NCBI GenBank assembly: GCA_030627265.1
Contig: DAOUSK010000008.1
Span: forward strand, 1 to 40,838
Origin: Methylococcaceae bacterium
Lineage (GTDB): Bacteria; Pseudomonadota; Gammaproteobacteria; Methylococcales; Methylomonadaceae
Direction of reading: 5' to 3'
DNA: 40,838 bases
Within the stretch, counting starts at the first letter, position 1. Every line of letters starts with the position of its first letter. Positions 18,811 through 28,376 of the stretch are shown here, one piece after another. The notes beneath the pieces were generated by a model, which had not been told where the DNA came from, did not search any database, and saw only the letters and a list, made by a program, of their open reading frames with translations. The position numbers and the translations under genes are program-made.

Positions 18811-19477
18811 TGATATGTCTATTTTCTCCTTAATTGTTGAAGCGAGTTTTGTCGTGCAATTGGTGATGTTAGTATTATTAGCTGCTTCAGTGATGTCATG
18901 GACCTTTATATTGGCTAAACGTAAAGAGTTAAAAGTAGCGATGGAAGTGACCGAGCAGTTTGAACAGCTATTTTGGACAAGTAAGGATTTAGGTGAGTTA
19001 TATCAGCGTACCCATAATAAAGGCGCTAATATGCAAGCCATAGAGACTATTTTTGCTGCAGGGTATAAAGAATTTTCGCGGATGAATAGTATTGCTGATA
19101 TGGCGCCAGCCAGTAAAGTGGAAAATGCCGAAAGGGCAATGCGCATTGTTTTAGCACGAGAAGCGGCTGAGCTAGATGAGAGTTTGCCTTTTTTAGCAAC
19201 GGTAGGCTCAACTAGCCCTTATGTGGGTTTATTTGGAACCGTTTGGGGGATTATGAATTCATTTCGGGCATTATCAACTGTAAAACAAGCCACATTAGCG
19301 CAAGTGGCACCAGGTATTGCCGAGGCTTTAATTGCGACCGCGATTGGTTTGTTTGCCGCGATTCCTGCTGTGGTGGCTTATAACCGTTTTAATACCGGTA
19401 TCGAGCAATTAACCAATCGTTATGAGCTATTTATAGAAGAATTTATCGTTTTATTGCAGCGTCAGGCGCATAGCTAA
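18803..19477 (+). CDS. tolQ: Tol-Pal system motor protein TolQ
   Basis: The inner-membrane proton-channel subunit that works with TolR to energise TolA. The 224 residues have an N-terminal membrane helix (ASFVVQLVMLVLLAASVMSWTF) and two more (about 130-190) with the conserved GLFGTVWGIMNSF and APGIAEALIATAIGLFAAIPAVVAYN. It overlaps ybgC by eight bases and tolR by one. Length and motifs separate it from ExbB, and the operon settles the identity. Confidence 0.95.
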   Translation: MNNDMSIFSLIVEASFVVQLVMLVLLAASVMSWTFILAKRKELKVAMEVTEQFEQLFWTSKDLGELYQRTHNKGANMQAIETIFAAGYKEFSRMNSIADMAPASKVENAERAMRIVLAREAAELDESLPFLATVGSTSPYVGLFGTVWGIMNSFRALSTVKQATLAQVAPGIAEALIATAIGLFAAIPAVVAYNRFNTGIEQLTNRYELFIEEFIVLLQRQAHS

Positions 19478-19902
19478 TGTTAAAGCGAAAATCACGTAAA
19501 AAACCGATGGCAGAAATCAATGTGGTCCCTTATATTGATGTCACACTGGTGCTATTAATTATTTTTATGATTACAGCGCCTTTAATTCAGTCAGGTGTCG
19601 ATGTTGATTTACCACAAGCGAATACTAGCCCCATTGAGGATGATGATAAGCCAGCGCCTATTATTATCAGTATTAATAAAGCAGGACAGTACTTTATTGA
19701 TTTAGGATTAGGGGAAGAAGAAACGGCGGTTAGTCCAGGAGAAATTTTATTACTTACGGCTGCTGTGCGTAAAAATAAGCCTGAAACGGCAGTTTATATT
19801 CGGGGCGATAAACAAGTGGAATATGGTTTGGTGGTTACCGTCATGGCTGCATTAAAAAATGCAGGTATTGAAAATGTTGGTTTAATGACGGAAAATTTTT
19901 AA
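19477..19902 (+). CDS. tolR: Tol-Pal system protein TolR
   Basis: The ExbD/TolR-family partner of TolQ. A single membrane helix follows the basic N-terminus (EINVVPYIDVTLVLLIIFMITAP), with the conserved proton-coupling aspartate at residue 21. The periplasmic domain follows (residues 45-141). Its start shares one base with the tolQ stop, and tolA begins on the next base after its own stop. Confidence 0.95.
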   Translation: MLKRKSRKKPMAEINVVPYIDVTLVLLIIFMITAPLIQSGVDVDLPQANTSPIEDDDKPAPIIISINKAGQYFIDLGLGEEETAVSPGEILLLTAAVRKNKPETAVYIRGDKQVEYGLVVTVMAALKNAGIENVGLMTENF

Positions 19903-20949
19903 ATGCAAAACATGAATAAATACCGTCTTTTTTTTCTATTCGCTTTAGCCGGACATCTAAGTGTTTTAGGGCTGTTTGGCATTAACTATAGTAGTGATGA
20001 AACACTGGAAGTTAAAATAAAACAAGAAGTCCCTGAAATTATTAAAGCTTCTTTGTTAGATGAAACGCGCGTTACACAAAAAGCGAAAGAATTAAAGCAA
20101 GCGCAAGAGACTAAAAAACGATTACAGCAGAAGCAAAAAAGTCGCATCGCAGAGCAAATTAAAAATGAGCGAAAGCTTTTGCAGGCGGCGAAAGCTAAGC
20201 GTAAAAAGGTGGAACAAAAGGCAAAAAAAGCACAGCAAGCAGAGCAAAGTCGTTTAGCCAGTCTTAAAAAAACTGTGGCTTTAGAAAAGAAAAAACAAGA
20301 AAAAATTAAGCAGCAAGGTATTGCGGCAGAAAAAAAGCGTAAAGTAGCTGAAAAACGATTAAAAGAGCAACAGGAAAAAGCAGCAGCAAGCAAAAAAGCA
20401 GCGGCTAAACAGAAAAAAATCGCAGCAGAAAAAAAACGAGCTGCAGAAGTAGAAACTCTAAGATTACAAAAAATAGTAGCTGAAAAAAAACGCGCTGCAG
20501 AAGTAGAAACGCTAAGATTACAAAAAATAGCGACTGAAAAAAAACGTATCGCAGAAGTAGAAACGCTAAGGTTACAAAAAATAGCGACTGAAAAAAAACG
20601 TATCGCAGATGCCAAAGCAGCTAAAGAACGCCGCGTGTTACAAGCTAAAAATGCTAAAATTGCCAAGCAAGCGGTTGCGAGTGCCGCGGCTGCAATCGAC
20701 AGAAAAGTAACCCAAGCATGGAATCGCCCTAGTAATTTAACGGCTAAGTTATCTTGTTTGGTTAAAGTAGATTTATTACCGAGTGGCGATGTTATGTCGG
20801 TGCGTATAGAAAGAAGTAGTGGCAATGCGATTTTTGATTCTTCGGCAGAGAGAGCAGTGCAAAAAGCATCTCCTTTGCCAATACCCAAAGATGCGGCTAT
20901 TTTTGAAAGGAATTTTAGAAGTTTTAGGTTTAATTTTGCGCCTAAATAA
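19903..20949 (+). CDS. tolA: Tol-Pal system protein TolA
   Basis: It spans the periplasm and links the TolQR motor to TolB-Pal at the outer membrane, helping constriction at division. The 348 residues contain an N-terminal membrane anchor (RLFFLFALAGHLSVLGLF), a Lys/Ala/Glu/Gln-rich helical rod (about 40-260) and a TonB-like C-terminal domain (LTAKLSCLVKVDLLPSGDVMSV to the end). The rod contains three perfect-phase copies of an 18-residue unit (AEVETLRLQKI core). Its length may therefore vary between strains. The long minus-strand ORF across it is a shadow of the biased composition. Confidence 0.93.
   Translation: MQNMNKYRLFFLFALAGHLSVLGLFGINYSSDETLEVKIKQEVPEIIKASLLDETRVTQKAKELKQAQETKKRLQQKQKSRIAEQIKNERKLLQAAKAKRKKVEQKAKKAQQAEQSRLASLKKTVALEKKKQEKIKQQGIAAEKKRKVAEKRLKEQQEKAAASKKAAAKQKKIAAEKKRAAEVETLRLQKIVAEKKRAAEVETLRLQKIATEKKRIAEVETLRLQKIATEKKRIADAKAAKERRVLQAKNAKIAKQAVASAAAAIDRKVTQAWNRPSNLTAKLSCLVKVDLLPSGDVMSVRIERSSGNAIFDSSAERAVQKASPLPIPKDAAIFERNFRSFRFNFAPK
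20428..20606 (+). repeat. 54-bp tandem repeat inside tolA
   Basis: Units at 20428-20481, 20482-20535 and 20536-20589 plus a partial fourth each encode the pattern EKKRxAEVETLRLQKIxx. Third-codon-position differences are few, so the array is recent or maintained by recombination. Confidence 0.88.
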
Positions 20950-20971
20950 AGTATTTAGAGATATTAATGTG

Positions 20972-22279
20972 ATGAGTCTATTCAAAAAAACAGTTTATTT
21001 GGTCGTCTTTTTATTAAGCGTGACCAGCCATGTTGTGCATGCGGAATTAATTATAGATATTACTGAAGGGATACAAAGTCAGCAGAAAATAGCGATTGTT
21101 CCTTTTGCGGTACATTCTGCTTCAGCTAAAAAAGAAACAGAAGAAATTAGCCGTATTATTAGTGCGGATTTAAGTGGTAGTGGTGATTTTTCTGTTTTAG
21201 CCAAAGAGTCTATGTTATCGAGCCCAACAAAAGTAGAGCAAGTTAAGTATCGGCATTGGGCGGTTGCAGGGCAAGATTATTTAGTGATAGGCTCTATATT
21301 AAAAGAAGGTAAGGCTTATAAGATAAAAGTTTCCTTGCTGGATGTTGTTAAAAAACAGATGGTTACTGAGTTTCGACTGAGTGCGACTACTGGCTCAATA
21401 CGCAAAGCAGCACACTATTTAAGTGATGCAATTTATAAATCGATTATGGGCATAGATGGCGTTTTTAGTAGCCGAATTGCTTATATCACCACAGAAAATA
21501 CCAGCAAAAAACAAAAGCAATATAGTTTGTTTATTGCTGATTATGATGGGCATAATGCTGTGGCAATTACTAAATCGAAAGAGCCTTTAATGTCACCAGC
21601 ATGGTCACCTAATGGGCAACATATTGCTTATGTTTCTTTTGAAAATAAAGTGTCCGAAATTTTTGTGCAAACACTGGCAACTGGTGATAGGCGTAGTGTT
21701 GCAAAACATAAAGGTATTAATGGCTCACCTGCTTGGTCGCCAGATGGAAAGAAATTGGCGATTACCTTGTCTAAATCAGGTAATTCAGATATTTATGTCT
21801 TAAACCTAGCAAATGCGTCTTTAAAAAAATTAACAAAATCATGGGCGATTGATACGGAAGCTTCATGGTCGCCGGATGGGGGGAGTATTTTATTTACTTC
21901 CAGTAGAGGGCAGGGCGCTCAGTTATATATCATGTCAGCTCAAGGTAGAACGGCTGCAGAACGACTCACGTTTGAGGGTGATTATAATGCGCGAGGTAGT
22001 TTTTCTAAGGATGGTAAGCGGATTGTTATGATTCAAGCAGTCAAAGGTAATTATAGAGTGGCGGTTTTAGATAGGGAGAGTGGACAAACCACTATTTTAA
22101 GTCATGGGCGGGGAGATGAATCGCCTAGTTTCTCTCCTAATGGACAAGTAGTTATCTATGCTCGTCGTAAAGCAGGAAAAGAAATCCTATCGCTGGTTAG
22201 TATTGATGGCTTAAAAAAACAAGATATAAAACATACATCAGGTTCAGTGAGAGAACCTGTGTGGGCACCCAAAAAATAA
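20972..22279 (+). CDS. tolB: Tol-Pal system beta-propeller protein TolB
   Basis: A periplasmic protein that links TolA to Pal. The start is moved to the ATG at 20972 because MSLFKKTVYLVVFLLSVTSHVVHA is a clean signal peptide; the 20819 start in the ORF track lies inside tolA. The mature protein opens with ELIIDITEGIQ, the TolA-box region of the family, then an anticodon-binding-like domain. Five beta-propeller blades follow, each with a WSPDG-type motif (PAWSPNGQ, PAWSPDGK, ASWSPDGG, GSFSKDGK, PSFSPNGQ). The product is 435 residues, close to the usual 430. pal follows after 36 bases. Confidence 0.94.
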   Translation: MSLFKKTVYLVVFLLSVTSHVVHAELIIDITEGIQSQQKIAIVPFAVHSASAKKETEEISRIISADLSGSGDFSVLAKESMLSSPTKVEQVKYRHWAVAGQDYLVIGSILKEGKAYKIKVSLLDVVKKQMVTEFRLSATTGSIRKAAHYLSDAIYKSIMGIDGVFSSRIAYITTENTSKKQKQYSLFIADYDGHNAVAITKSKEPLMSPAWSPNGQHIAYVSFENKVSEIFVQTLATGDRRSVAKHKGINGSPAWSPDGKKLAITLSKSGNSDIYVLNLANASLKKLTKSWAIDTEASWSPDGGSILFTSSRGQGAQLYIMSAQGRTAAERLTFEGDYNARGSFSKDGKRIVMIQAVKGNYRVAVLDRESGQTTILSHGRGDESPSFSPNGQVVIYARRKAGKEILSLVSIDGLKKQDIKHTSGSVREPVWAPKK

Positions 22280-22315
22280 ATAAAATAAACGAATTTAAAA
22301 TAAGAGGCTAATTTA

Positions 22316-22879
22316 ATGACACTATATAAAAAAGTGGTAGCAATAATAATGATGGCGTTATTTTTGTCAGCATGTTCGGATGATGTACTTAAAGACAAAC
22401 TAGGTACTGAAGATGAATCTAATGTGCAAAATATAGGTTATAAGGATGGTGATGGTTTAGACGTAGAGACTGTCTCGATTGGAGAGGGTGAAAGTGGTTA
22501 TATTACTGAGTTAATGCAATCAGAAACTTTTAGTGACCCAAGTAGCCCCTTATCAAAGCGTATTATTTATTTTGAATATGATAGTAGTACGGTAAAACAA
22601 GAGTTTATTCCAGTGATTGAGGCACATGCTAATTATTTGACTAATAATCCGAATCAAACGATTAATTTAGTAGGGCATTCGGATGAGCGGGGGACGCGTG
22701 AATATAATATTGCTCTTGCTGAGCAGCGCGCACAATCTGTTTATAAAATGTTGCAAGTGCTTGGGGTGATGAGCCATCAAATGAATGTTATTAGTTATGG
22801 TGAGGAAAAACCAGAATCATTAGGTCAGACTGCAGAGGATTTTAGTTTGAATCGTCGTGTAGAGGTGGTGTACCAATAA
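22316..22879 (+). CDS. pal: Peptidoglycan-associated lipoprotein Pal
   Basis: The outer-membrane lipoprotein that binds peptidoglycan and anchors the Tol system. The signal peptide ends in FLSAC with lipidated Cys20. The C-terminal OmpA-like domain shows IYFEYDSSTVK and the meso-diaminopimelate-binding NLVGHSDERGTREYNIALAEQRAQ-type segment near residues 118-140. At 187 residues it is slightly longer than most Pal proteins because of an acidic linker (about 25-75). The stop shares a base with the cpoB start. Confidence 0.94.
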   Translation: MTLYKKVVAIIMMALFLSACSDDVLKDKLGTEDESNVQNIGYKDGDGLDVETVSIGEGESGYITELMQSETFSDPSSPLSKRIIYFEYDSSTVKQEFIPVIEAHANYLTNNPNQTINLVGHSDERGTREYNIALAEQRAQSVYKMLQVLGVMSHQMNVISYGEEKPESLGQTAEDFSLNRRVEVVYQ

Positions 22880-23682
22880 TGAGGAAATTAATTTTAATAT
22901 CAGGGTTATGTCTGACCAGTTTAAGTCAGGCAGAGCCTAGGCCTTTACCACCTATTATTGATCATTCAACGTACGTGCAAAATTCAGCTTATACAATGCA
23001 AGGGTCAGCTAACCAAGCTACCTTGAGTATGTTGACGCAAATTAATAGCTTACAAACTGAAATACAACAGTTGCGCGGTTTAGTTGAGCAGCAAAAGCAT
23101 GAGTTATCTAATTTGAAAAAACGACAACAAAGTATTTATGCGGATATGAATAGTCGTTTTCAAAAACTCTCACCAAGTGGGGGCTCTACTTCAAGCCATA
23201 ATCTAACCGAGGGTGATTTGGCTATTCCTGTTGCGGATCGTCGTGCAGCTGTACCTGCAGGATCATTTGTAAAACAAGCCGCACCTAAAAAAGTAACCAC
23301 AACTTTATCAGAAAAAATAGCGTTTGATGCGGCTTACGCGAATGTAAGAGATAACCATTATAAACAAGCGGTTGTGCAGTTTAAGCAGTTTTTGATTGAT
23401 TATCCCGCAGGTGAATATAGTGACAATGCACAGTTTTGGTTAGCTTCTGTTTATAAGGTGACTAAGGATATGTCGGCTGCAAAGGCGAGTTTTAAGGCAG
23501 TTGCAGTCAATTATCCTAAAAGTGAAAAGGCATCGGTTGCCTTATTTAAATTAGCGGGTATTTATAGTGATGAAAATAATAAATCGGAAGCTAAGAAACT
23601 TTATAACCAATTAACTAAGCAATATGCTGGGTCAACTTCAGCGAAAATGGCAGTGAAGAAATTACGAGAAATGGGAATTTAG
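22879..23682 (+). CDS. cpoB: Cell division coordinator CpoB (YbgF)
   Basis: A periplasmic protein that couples Tol-Pal constriction with PBP1B-dependent peptidoglycan synthesis. The signal peptide (cleavage after SLSQA) is followed by a trimerising coiled coil (about 48-95, LTQINSLQTEIQQLRGLVEQ-type heptads). A linker and three TPR units form the rest (about 150-267, AYANVRDNHYKQAVVQFKQFL onward). The 267-residue length is normal. It lies between pal and queE with one-base overlaps on both sides. Confidence 0.9.
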   Translation: MRKLILISGLCLTSLSQAEPRPLPPIIDHSTYVQNSAYTMQGSANQATLSMLTQINSLQTEIQQLRGLVEQQKHELSNLKKRQQSIYADMNSRFQKLSPSGGSTSSHNLTEGDLAIPVADRRAAVPAGSFVKQAAPKKVTTTLSEKIAFDAAYANVRDNHYKQAVVQFKQFLIDYPAGEYSDNAQFWLASVYKVTKDMSAAKASFKAVAVNYPKSEKASVALFKLAGIYSDENNKSEAKKLYNQLTKQYAGSTSAKMAVKKLREMGI

Positions 23683-24329
23683 TGAGCACACAAACATTAC
23701 GCATTAGTGAAATATTTTATTCGCTACAGGGAGAGTCAAAAACAGTTGGATTACCGACGGTTTTTATTCGTTTAACGGGCTGTCCTTTACGTTGCCAATA
23801 TTGTGATACTAGCTATGCTTTTTCGGGCGGAAAAATGACTGAAATAGCTGATATTATTGAGCAAGCTGAAGGTTACCAAACGAAATATATAACAGTGACC
23901 GGTGGAGAGCCGCTTGCACAGCCTGAGTGTCTTAGTTTATTGAAGCAACTAGCTGATAAGGGTTATGAGGTTTCACTAGAAACGAGTGGTGCGTTGGATG
24001 TTTCCAAGGTCGATGTGCGCATCTCAAAAGTGATGGATTTAAAAACACCTGCTTCGGCGGAAGAGTCACGTAATTTATATGCCAATATTCAGCACTTAAC
24101 TGCAAAAGATCAAGTCAAATTTGTTATTTGTAATCGAGAAGACTATGAATGGTCTAAGCAAAAAGTAGCGGAATACACGTTAGATAAAAAATGTGAATTA
24201 TTGTTTTCTCCTGCCATGGGTCAGCAAGATCCGACTGAATTGGCTGAGTGGATTCTGGAAGATCACTTGCTGGTGCGATTTCAGCTGCAATTGCATAAAA
24301 TCTTATGGGGTAATAAGGCAGGTAAATGA
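23682..24329 (+). CDS. queE: 7-carboxy-7-deazaguanine synthase
   Basis: A radical SAM enzyme converting 6-carboxytetrahydropterin to CDG in queuosine biosynthesis. The cluster-binding cysteines are Cys34, Cys38 and Cys41 in GCPLRCQYCDTSYAF, the compact CX3CX2C form. The substrate-side ISEIFYSLQGES and VTGGEPL motifs are also present. It starts at a GTG that shares a base with the cpoB stop (TAGTG), so it is translationally tied to the Tol operon, an order common in gammaproteobacteria. The length of 215 is typical. Confidence 0.93.
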   Translation: MSTQTLRISEIFYSLQGESKTVGLPTVFIRLTGCPLRCQYCDTSYAFSGGKMTEIADIIEQAEGYQTKYITVTGGEPLAQPECLSLLKQLADKGYEVSLETSGALDVSKVDVRISKVMDLKTPASAEESRNLYANIQHLTAKDQVKFVICNREDYEWSKQKVAEYTLDKKCELLFSPAMGQQDPTELAEWILEDHLLVRFQLQLHKILWGNKAGK

Positions 24330-24403
24330 CGATGGCTTTTTAGTTCCTTATTTCTATTAAGTATTGAGGCATGATTACCTTGAAATTATTGTGTAAGGTT
24401 TCG

Positions 24404-24440
24404 GGTAGGATGGGTAGAGCTTCTTTTTGCGAAACCCATC
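24404..24440. repeat. Single REP, half of a family A element
   Basis: GTAGGATGGGTAGAGC and TTTTTGCGAAACCCATC form one REP hairpin. The inverted partner is missing. It lies in the 356-bp gap between queE and the LapG-like gene. Confidence 0.75.
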
Positions 24441-24507
24441 ATTCTACTCATAGGTATCTACACAAGTATTACAATAAATAAAGGAATAACAAATAACGAT
24501 GTTATAT

Positions 24508-24627
24508 CGTAGGCTGGATGAGCTTATCTAGCGTAGCGACGATAACGAAATCCGGCATTTTCGATATAATGATATGTCGGATTTCGTTTTTTAATGCTTC
24601 GCAATAAAAAATCTCATCCAACCTACG
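24508..24627. repeat. REPIN-like inverted repeat, GTAGGCTGGATGAG family
   Basis: The outer arms cgtaggctggatgag and ctcatccaacctacg pair almost perfectly across 120 bp. The inner segments gaaatccgg and cggatttc also pair. The GTAGG foot is the same as in family A, but the stem sequence is different, so this is a separate family with one copy here. Confidence 0.85.
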
Positions 24628-24685
24628 TATAATACTGTCATGGTCTCTGAAGACCTGCGCCCCAAGCGGGTAATTATCAATTATT

Positions 24686-25354
24686 TCATGAGCGCTGCTT
24701 AGCGAGAATAGATTCTCTATTTGCCTGCATTTTACTTTTTAGCGCATCCCATTTAGTTAAGTAACTAGATTGACTGATTTTTTTATGAATACCTTGGGGG
24801 CTGGTAATCCATAAGTCATTGTTATTAAATGAAAAAAGTGAGGTTAAGTCACTGCGTTGGCTTGCTGGCTTTATTTCAGGAATAAGATTATCTAAAAAAA
24901 GTGGGCTGGCACCTGGGTAAGCAAGATAAGATAAAACCATATGTGCTGTTTCCAGTTTCGCAACTTTTACATAGGTAATGCGTAATTTATCTGCTCCTAT
25001 ACCTAGCTTTAATAGGGCAAAGTATTTGGCAATGGAATAGTCTTCACAATCGCCTGCTCCAGTCATTAATGTTTCTTCAGGTGTTGCCCAATAATCAATG
25101 GTATTCCATTGGTTAATGTCAGTAACAAAGCTTATATTTTGGTTGAAAAAATCATTAACCTGCTTTAATTTTTGATGATCTGTATCGAATGCTGCACCGG
25201 TTATTAAGGCTTGCCATTGCTCGGCTCTTATTAATGATGCTTCATTGGAATAACTGGGTGAGGTTATATCGTTACTTGCTAAAGCGTTGGAAGCATTTAA
25301 TAAGTAAATGAAAAATAAAAAAAGGAGGGTTAACTTATTGTTGGTTAGGATCAT
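24686..25354 (-). CDS. LapG-like periplasmic transglutaminase-type cysteine protease (BTLCP)
   Basis: The 222 residues start with a signal peptide (cleavage likely after ALAS near residue 27), placing the enzyme in the periplasm. The catalytic triad of the bacterial transglutaminase-like cysteine proteinases is complete: Cys103 in GAGDCEDYSIAKYFAL, His138 in ETAHMVLSY and Asp155 in FLDNL. The family includes LapG, which cleaves giant biofilm adhesins under control of the c-di-GMP receptor LapD. Neither a LapD-like nor an adhesin gene is in the window, so the substrate is unknown. It is transcribed in the same direction as gatB, 118 bases downstream of it, with a palindrome in between. Confidence 0.85.
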   Translation of the reverse strand: MILTNNKLTLLFLFFIYLLNASNALASNDITSPSYSNEASLIRAEQWQALITGAAFDTDHQKLKQVNDFFNQNISFVTDINQWNTIDYWATPEETLMTGAGDCEDYSIAKYFALLKLGIGADKLRITYVKVAKLETAHMVLSYLAYPGASPLFLDNLIPEIKPASQRSDLTSLFSFNNNDLWITSPQGIHKKISQSSYLTKWDALKSKMQANRESILAKQRS

Positions 25355-25395
25355 GGTTTGGTATAGTTTCGATGTAGAATGAGCAAGGTGATGGA

Positions 25396-25430
25396 GTGCC
25401 CATCATACGCATATTTCGGTTGATGGGCAC
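25396..25430. repeat. 10-bp inverted repeat between gatB and the LapG-like gene
   Basis: The perfect arms gtgcccatca and tgatgggcac have a 15-base loop. The core resembles the family A REP stem (CCCATC/GATGGG), so it may be a decayed REP. It could also attenuate read-through from gatCAB, though no T tract is seen. Confidence 0.6.
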
Positions 25431-25472
25431 GTTTGAAGCTTAATTTTTAGCTAGCTTAAAATTAATTAACGG

Positions 25473-26906
25473 CTAAAGCCTCAACTTGTCTTGTAATATT
25501 TTATTCACTTCGCCAGGGTTGGCTTTGCCTTGCGAGGCTTTCATTGTTTGCCCAACAAAAAAACCAAAGACTTTATCTTTACCACTCAGGTATTGCTCTA
25601 CTTGCCCTGGGTTATTAGCAATGATTTTATCGATAATCGCTTCAATTGCACCGCTATCGGTAATTTGCTTAAGACCTTGGGCTTCAATAATGGTATCAGC
25701 AGAATCCTGGCTAGACCACATTGCTTCAAACACTTGCTTGGCAATTTTTCCAGAAATTGTGTTATCCGCAATACGCTGTAATAGTTGTGCTAAACGATCA
25801 GAATCAATGGGTGATTGGCTGATGCTTAGATTTTGTTTATTCAGTGCGCCGGATAATTCAACACAAACCCAGTTGCTACATATTTTAGCGGCACAGCCTG
25901 AGGATTTTACTAAAGCTTCAAAATAATCCGCTAAAGGTCTAGAGCTGGCTAAATTATTGGCAGTTTCTGCTTCTAATTTATAGTCTGTGACGAAGCGTTG
26001 TTTTTTTGCTTCTGGTAACTCAGGCAAATCTGCTTTGACTTGGGCACGGAGTTCAGGGCTGATAAACACAGGTAATAAATCAGGGTCAGGGAAGTAGCGG
26101 TAATCATTTGCCTCTTCTTTGCTGCGCATAGAGCGTGTTTCATCTTTATCAGCATCATAAAGGCGTGTTTCCTGGGTGATGCTGCCGCCTGCTTCAAGAA
26201 TTTCTTTTTGGCGCTCAACTTCGGTATAAATCGCTTTTTCAACAAACTTAAAGGAGTTGATGTTTTTTAATTCGGCACGTGTCCCATATTCTTCTTGGCC
26301 TTTAGGGCGTAGTGAAATATTCACATCGCAGCGAAAAGAGCCTTCCTGCATATTGCCGTCACTGATGTCTAAATACTGCACCAGCTCATGAATTTTGCGC
26401 ATATAAGCAACAGCTTCTTTTGCTGAGCGCATATCTGGCTCGGAAACGATTTCTAATAAGGGTGTGCCTGCTCGATTTAAATCCACCCCTGTCGAGCCGT
26501 GAAAGGATTCATGTAAAGATTTTCCTGCATCCTCTTCTAAATGCGCGCGCGTCACGCCAATACGTTTAGTTTGGCCTTCGACTTCAATATCTAAATGTCC
26601 TACACCCACGATAGGATGATCCATTTGGCTGATTTGGTAGCCTTTGGGTAAATCAGGGTAGAAATAGTTTTTACGCGCAAAGACTGAGTAATCTGCTATT
26701 TCTGCTTCAATTGCCATACCGAATTTAACCGCCATGCGCACAGCTTCTTGGTTTAGTACGGGTAATACACCCGGTAAACCTAAGTCGACGGCGCATGCCT
26801 GAGTATTAGGTTCTGCGCCATAAGCTGTAGAGGCTGCTGAAAATATTTTTGTTTTTGTTGAAAGTTGAGCGTGAATTTCTAGCCCAATCACTGTTTCCCA
26901 TTGCAT
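25473..26906 (-). CDS. gatB: Aspartyl/glutamyl-tRNA amidotransferase subunit B
   Basis: Activates and transamidates Glu-tRNA(Gln) or Asp-tRNA(Asn) as part of GatCAB. The start is set at the second ATG of the MTMQWETV stretch, because AAGGA lies seven bases upstream and [15 protein letters not shown] is the usual GatB N-terminus; the ORF-track start lies inside gatA. The protein is 478 residues. Family motifs include [53 protein letters not shown] and YRYFPDPDL. The C-terminal YqeY-like tail ends in VNKILQDKL. The gap to gatA is 10 bases. Confidence 0.95.
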   Translation of the reverse strand: MQWETVIGLEIHAQLSTKTKIFSAASTAYGAEPNTQACAVDLGLPGVLPVLNQEAVRMAVKFGMAIEAEIADYSVFARKNYFYPDLPKGYQISQMDHPIVGVGHLDIEVEGQTKRIGVTRAHLEEDAGKSLHESFHGSTGVDLNRAGTPLLEIVSEPDMRSAKEAVAYMRKIHELVQYLDISDGNMQEGSFRCDVNISLRPKGQEEYGTRAELKNINSFKFVEKAIYTEVERQKEILEAGGSITQETRLYDADKDETRSMRSKEEANDYRYFPDPDLLPVFISPELRAQVKADLPELPEAKKQRFVTDYKLEAETANNLASSRPLADYFEALVKSSGCAAKICSNWVCVELSGALNKQNLSISQSPIDSDRLAQLLQRIADNTISGKIAKQVFEAMWSSQDSADTIIEAQGLKQITDSGAIEAIIDKIIANNPGQVEQYLSGKDKVFGFFVGQTMKASQGKANPGEVNKILQDKLRL

Positions 26907-26916
26907 AGTCATTTCC

Positions 26917-28374
26917 TTATTCAAAGCCTTGAGGCATTTGTTGATGCCAATTGGTGACTTGTTGATATTGGTGTGCAACATTTAATAATTTGGCTTCGGC
27001 AAAGTAATTACCGATAATTTGTAAGCCAACTGGCTTATTATCAATAAAACCAGCGGGCACTGACATTGCAGGTAAGCCTGCCAAGTTAACGGCGATGGTA
27101 TAAATATCGGCGAGGTACATTTCAATTGGGTCAGCAGTTTTTTCGCCAATATCAAAAGCAGGGGTAGGTGTAACCGGCCCCATAATGACATCAACAGTTT
27201 CTAGTGCTTTGGTGAAATCTTCAGTAATTAAGCGACGAATTTTTTGCGCTTTAATATAATAAGCATCGTAATAGCCAGCACTTAACGCGTAGGTTCCGAC
27301 TAAAATACGGCGTTTCACTTCCGGGCCAAAACCTTCACCGCGTGAACGTATATACAAGTCGTTTAAGTCTTCAGGATTATCACAGCGATGACCAAAACGC
27401 ACGCCATCCATACGTTGTAAATTTGCCGAACATTCAGCGGGTGCAATCACATAATAAGCAGCAGTCGCGAGCTTTAAATTTGGCATGGATACTTCAATAA
27501 TTTCAGCGCCCATTTTTTTGTATTCATTAACAGCTGTTTCAATTGCTGCCGCCATTTCGTTATTAAGGCCTTCATCAAAGAATTCTTTGGGTAGCCCTAT
27601 TTTTAAGCCTTTTAAGCTATCATTTAAGCTGGCACTGTAATCGGGTACCGCTTGTTCTGAGCTGGTTGAATCTTTGGCATCAAAACCGGCCATCGTTTGT
27701 AGCATTAAGGCGGCATCTTCTGCCGTTTGTGCCATAGGGCCGCCTTGATCTAAGCTAGAGGCGTAGGCAATCATGCCGTAGCGTGAAACACGGCCGTAAG
27801 TAGGTTTTAAACCGGTAATGCCGCAAAAGGCGGCTGGTTGGCGAATAGAGCCGCCGGTATCTGTTCCTGTTGCCGCTGGAATCAAGCGTGCTGCGACCGC
27901 TGCAGCAGATCCGCCTGAAGAGCCACCTGGAACCGTGTTATCTGCCCACGGATTATAGGCTGGACCATAAAAACTGGTTTCATTAGATGAGCCCATGGCA
28001 AACTCATCCATATTGAGCTTACCTAGAGAGATCATGCCTGCCGCATTGAACTTATCGACGACAGTAGCGTTATAAGGGGCGATAAAATTATCCAGCATTT
28101 TTGAACCACAGCTGGTTTTAACCCCTTGGGTACAAAAAATATCTTTATGCGCCATTGGAATACCCGTTAATAAGGAGGCATTCCCGGCTGTTAGTAGAGC
28201 GTCGGCTTGTTTTGCTGATGCAATTGCCTGTGTTTCTGTGACACTAATAAAGCTATTTAAGGCGCTGTGTTGTTGGATGCGGGTTAAATAAACTTGAGTT
28301 AATTCTTGGCTAGAATACTCGCCTGCTTGTAAGTCTTGGCTAAGCTGTTTTAGGGTTTTAGTATGTATAGTCAT
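26917..28374 (-). CDS. gatA: Aspartyl/glutamyl-tRNA amidotransferase subunit A
   Basis: The glutaminase subunit, releasing ammonia for GatB. The 485 residues contain the amidase signature with the Ser-cisSer-Lys triad: Lys in MAHKDIFC, and the two serines in [13 protein letters not shown] and [16 protein letters not shown]. The C-terminal half has [10 protein letters not shown] and PVTPTPAF. The order gatC-gatA-gatB with gaps of 2 and 10 bases indicates one transcript. Confidence 0.95.
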   Translation of the reverse strand: MTIHTKTLKQLSQDLQAGEYSSQELTQVYLTRIQQHSALNSFISVTETQAIASAKQADALLTAGNASLLTGIPMAHKDIFCTQGVKTSCGSKMLDNFIAPYNATVVDKFNAAGMISLGKLNMDEFAMGSSNETSFYGPAYNPWADNTVPGGSSGGSAAAVAARLIPAATGTDTGGSIRQPAAFCGITGLKPTYGRVSRYGMIAYASSLDQGGPMAQTAEDAALMLQTMAGFDAKDSTSSEQAVPDYSASLNDSLKGLKIGLPKEFFDEGLNNEMAAAIETAVNEYKKMGAEIIEVSMPNLKLATAAYYVIAPAECSANLQRMDGVRFGHRCDNPEDLNDLYIRSRGEGFGPEVKRRILVGTYALSAGYYDAYYIKAQKIRRLITEDFTKALETVDVIMGPVTPTPAFDIGEKTADPIEMYLADIYTIAVNLAGLPAMSVPAGFIDNKPVGLQIIGNYFAEAKLLNVAHQYQQVTNWHQQMPQGFE

Positions 28375-28376
28375 TT

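Noticed and set aside
19986-20888. 300-residue minus-strand ORF, rich in Cys, Phe and Ser
   Set aside because: It lies wholly within tolA and its composition is the mirror of the Lys/Ala/Glu-rich rod codons; no ribosome site or neighbour supports it.
20819-20971. Extended N-terminus of tolB in the ORF track
   Set aside because: It overlaps tolA; a clean signal peptide starts at 20972.
25486-25926. 146-residue plus-strand ORF across gatB
   Set aside because: It is antisense to conserved GatB coding sequence and has no supporting signals.
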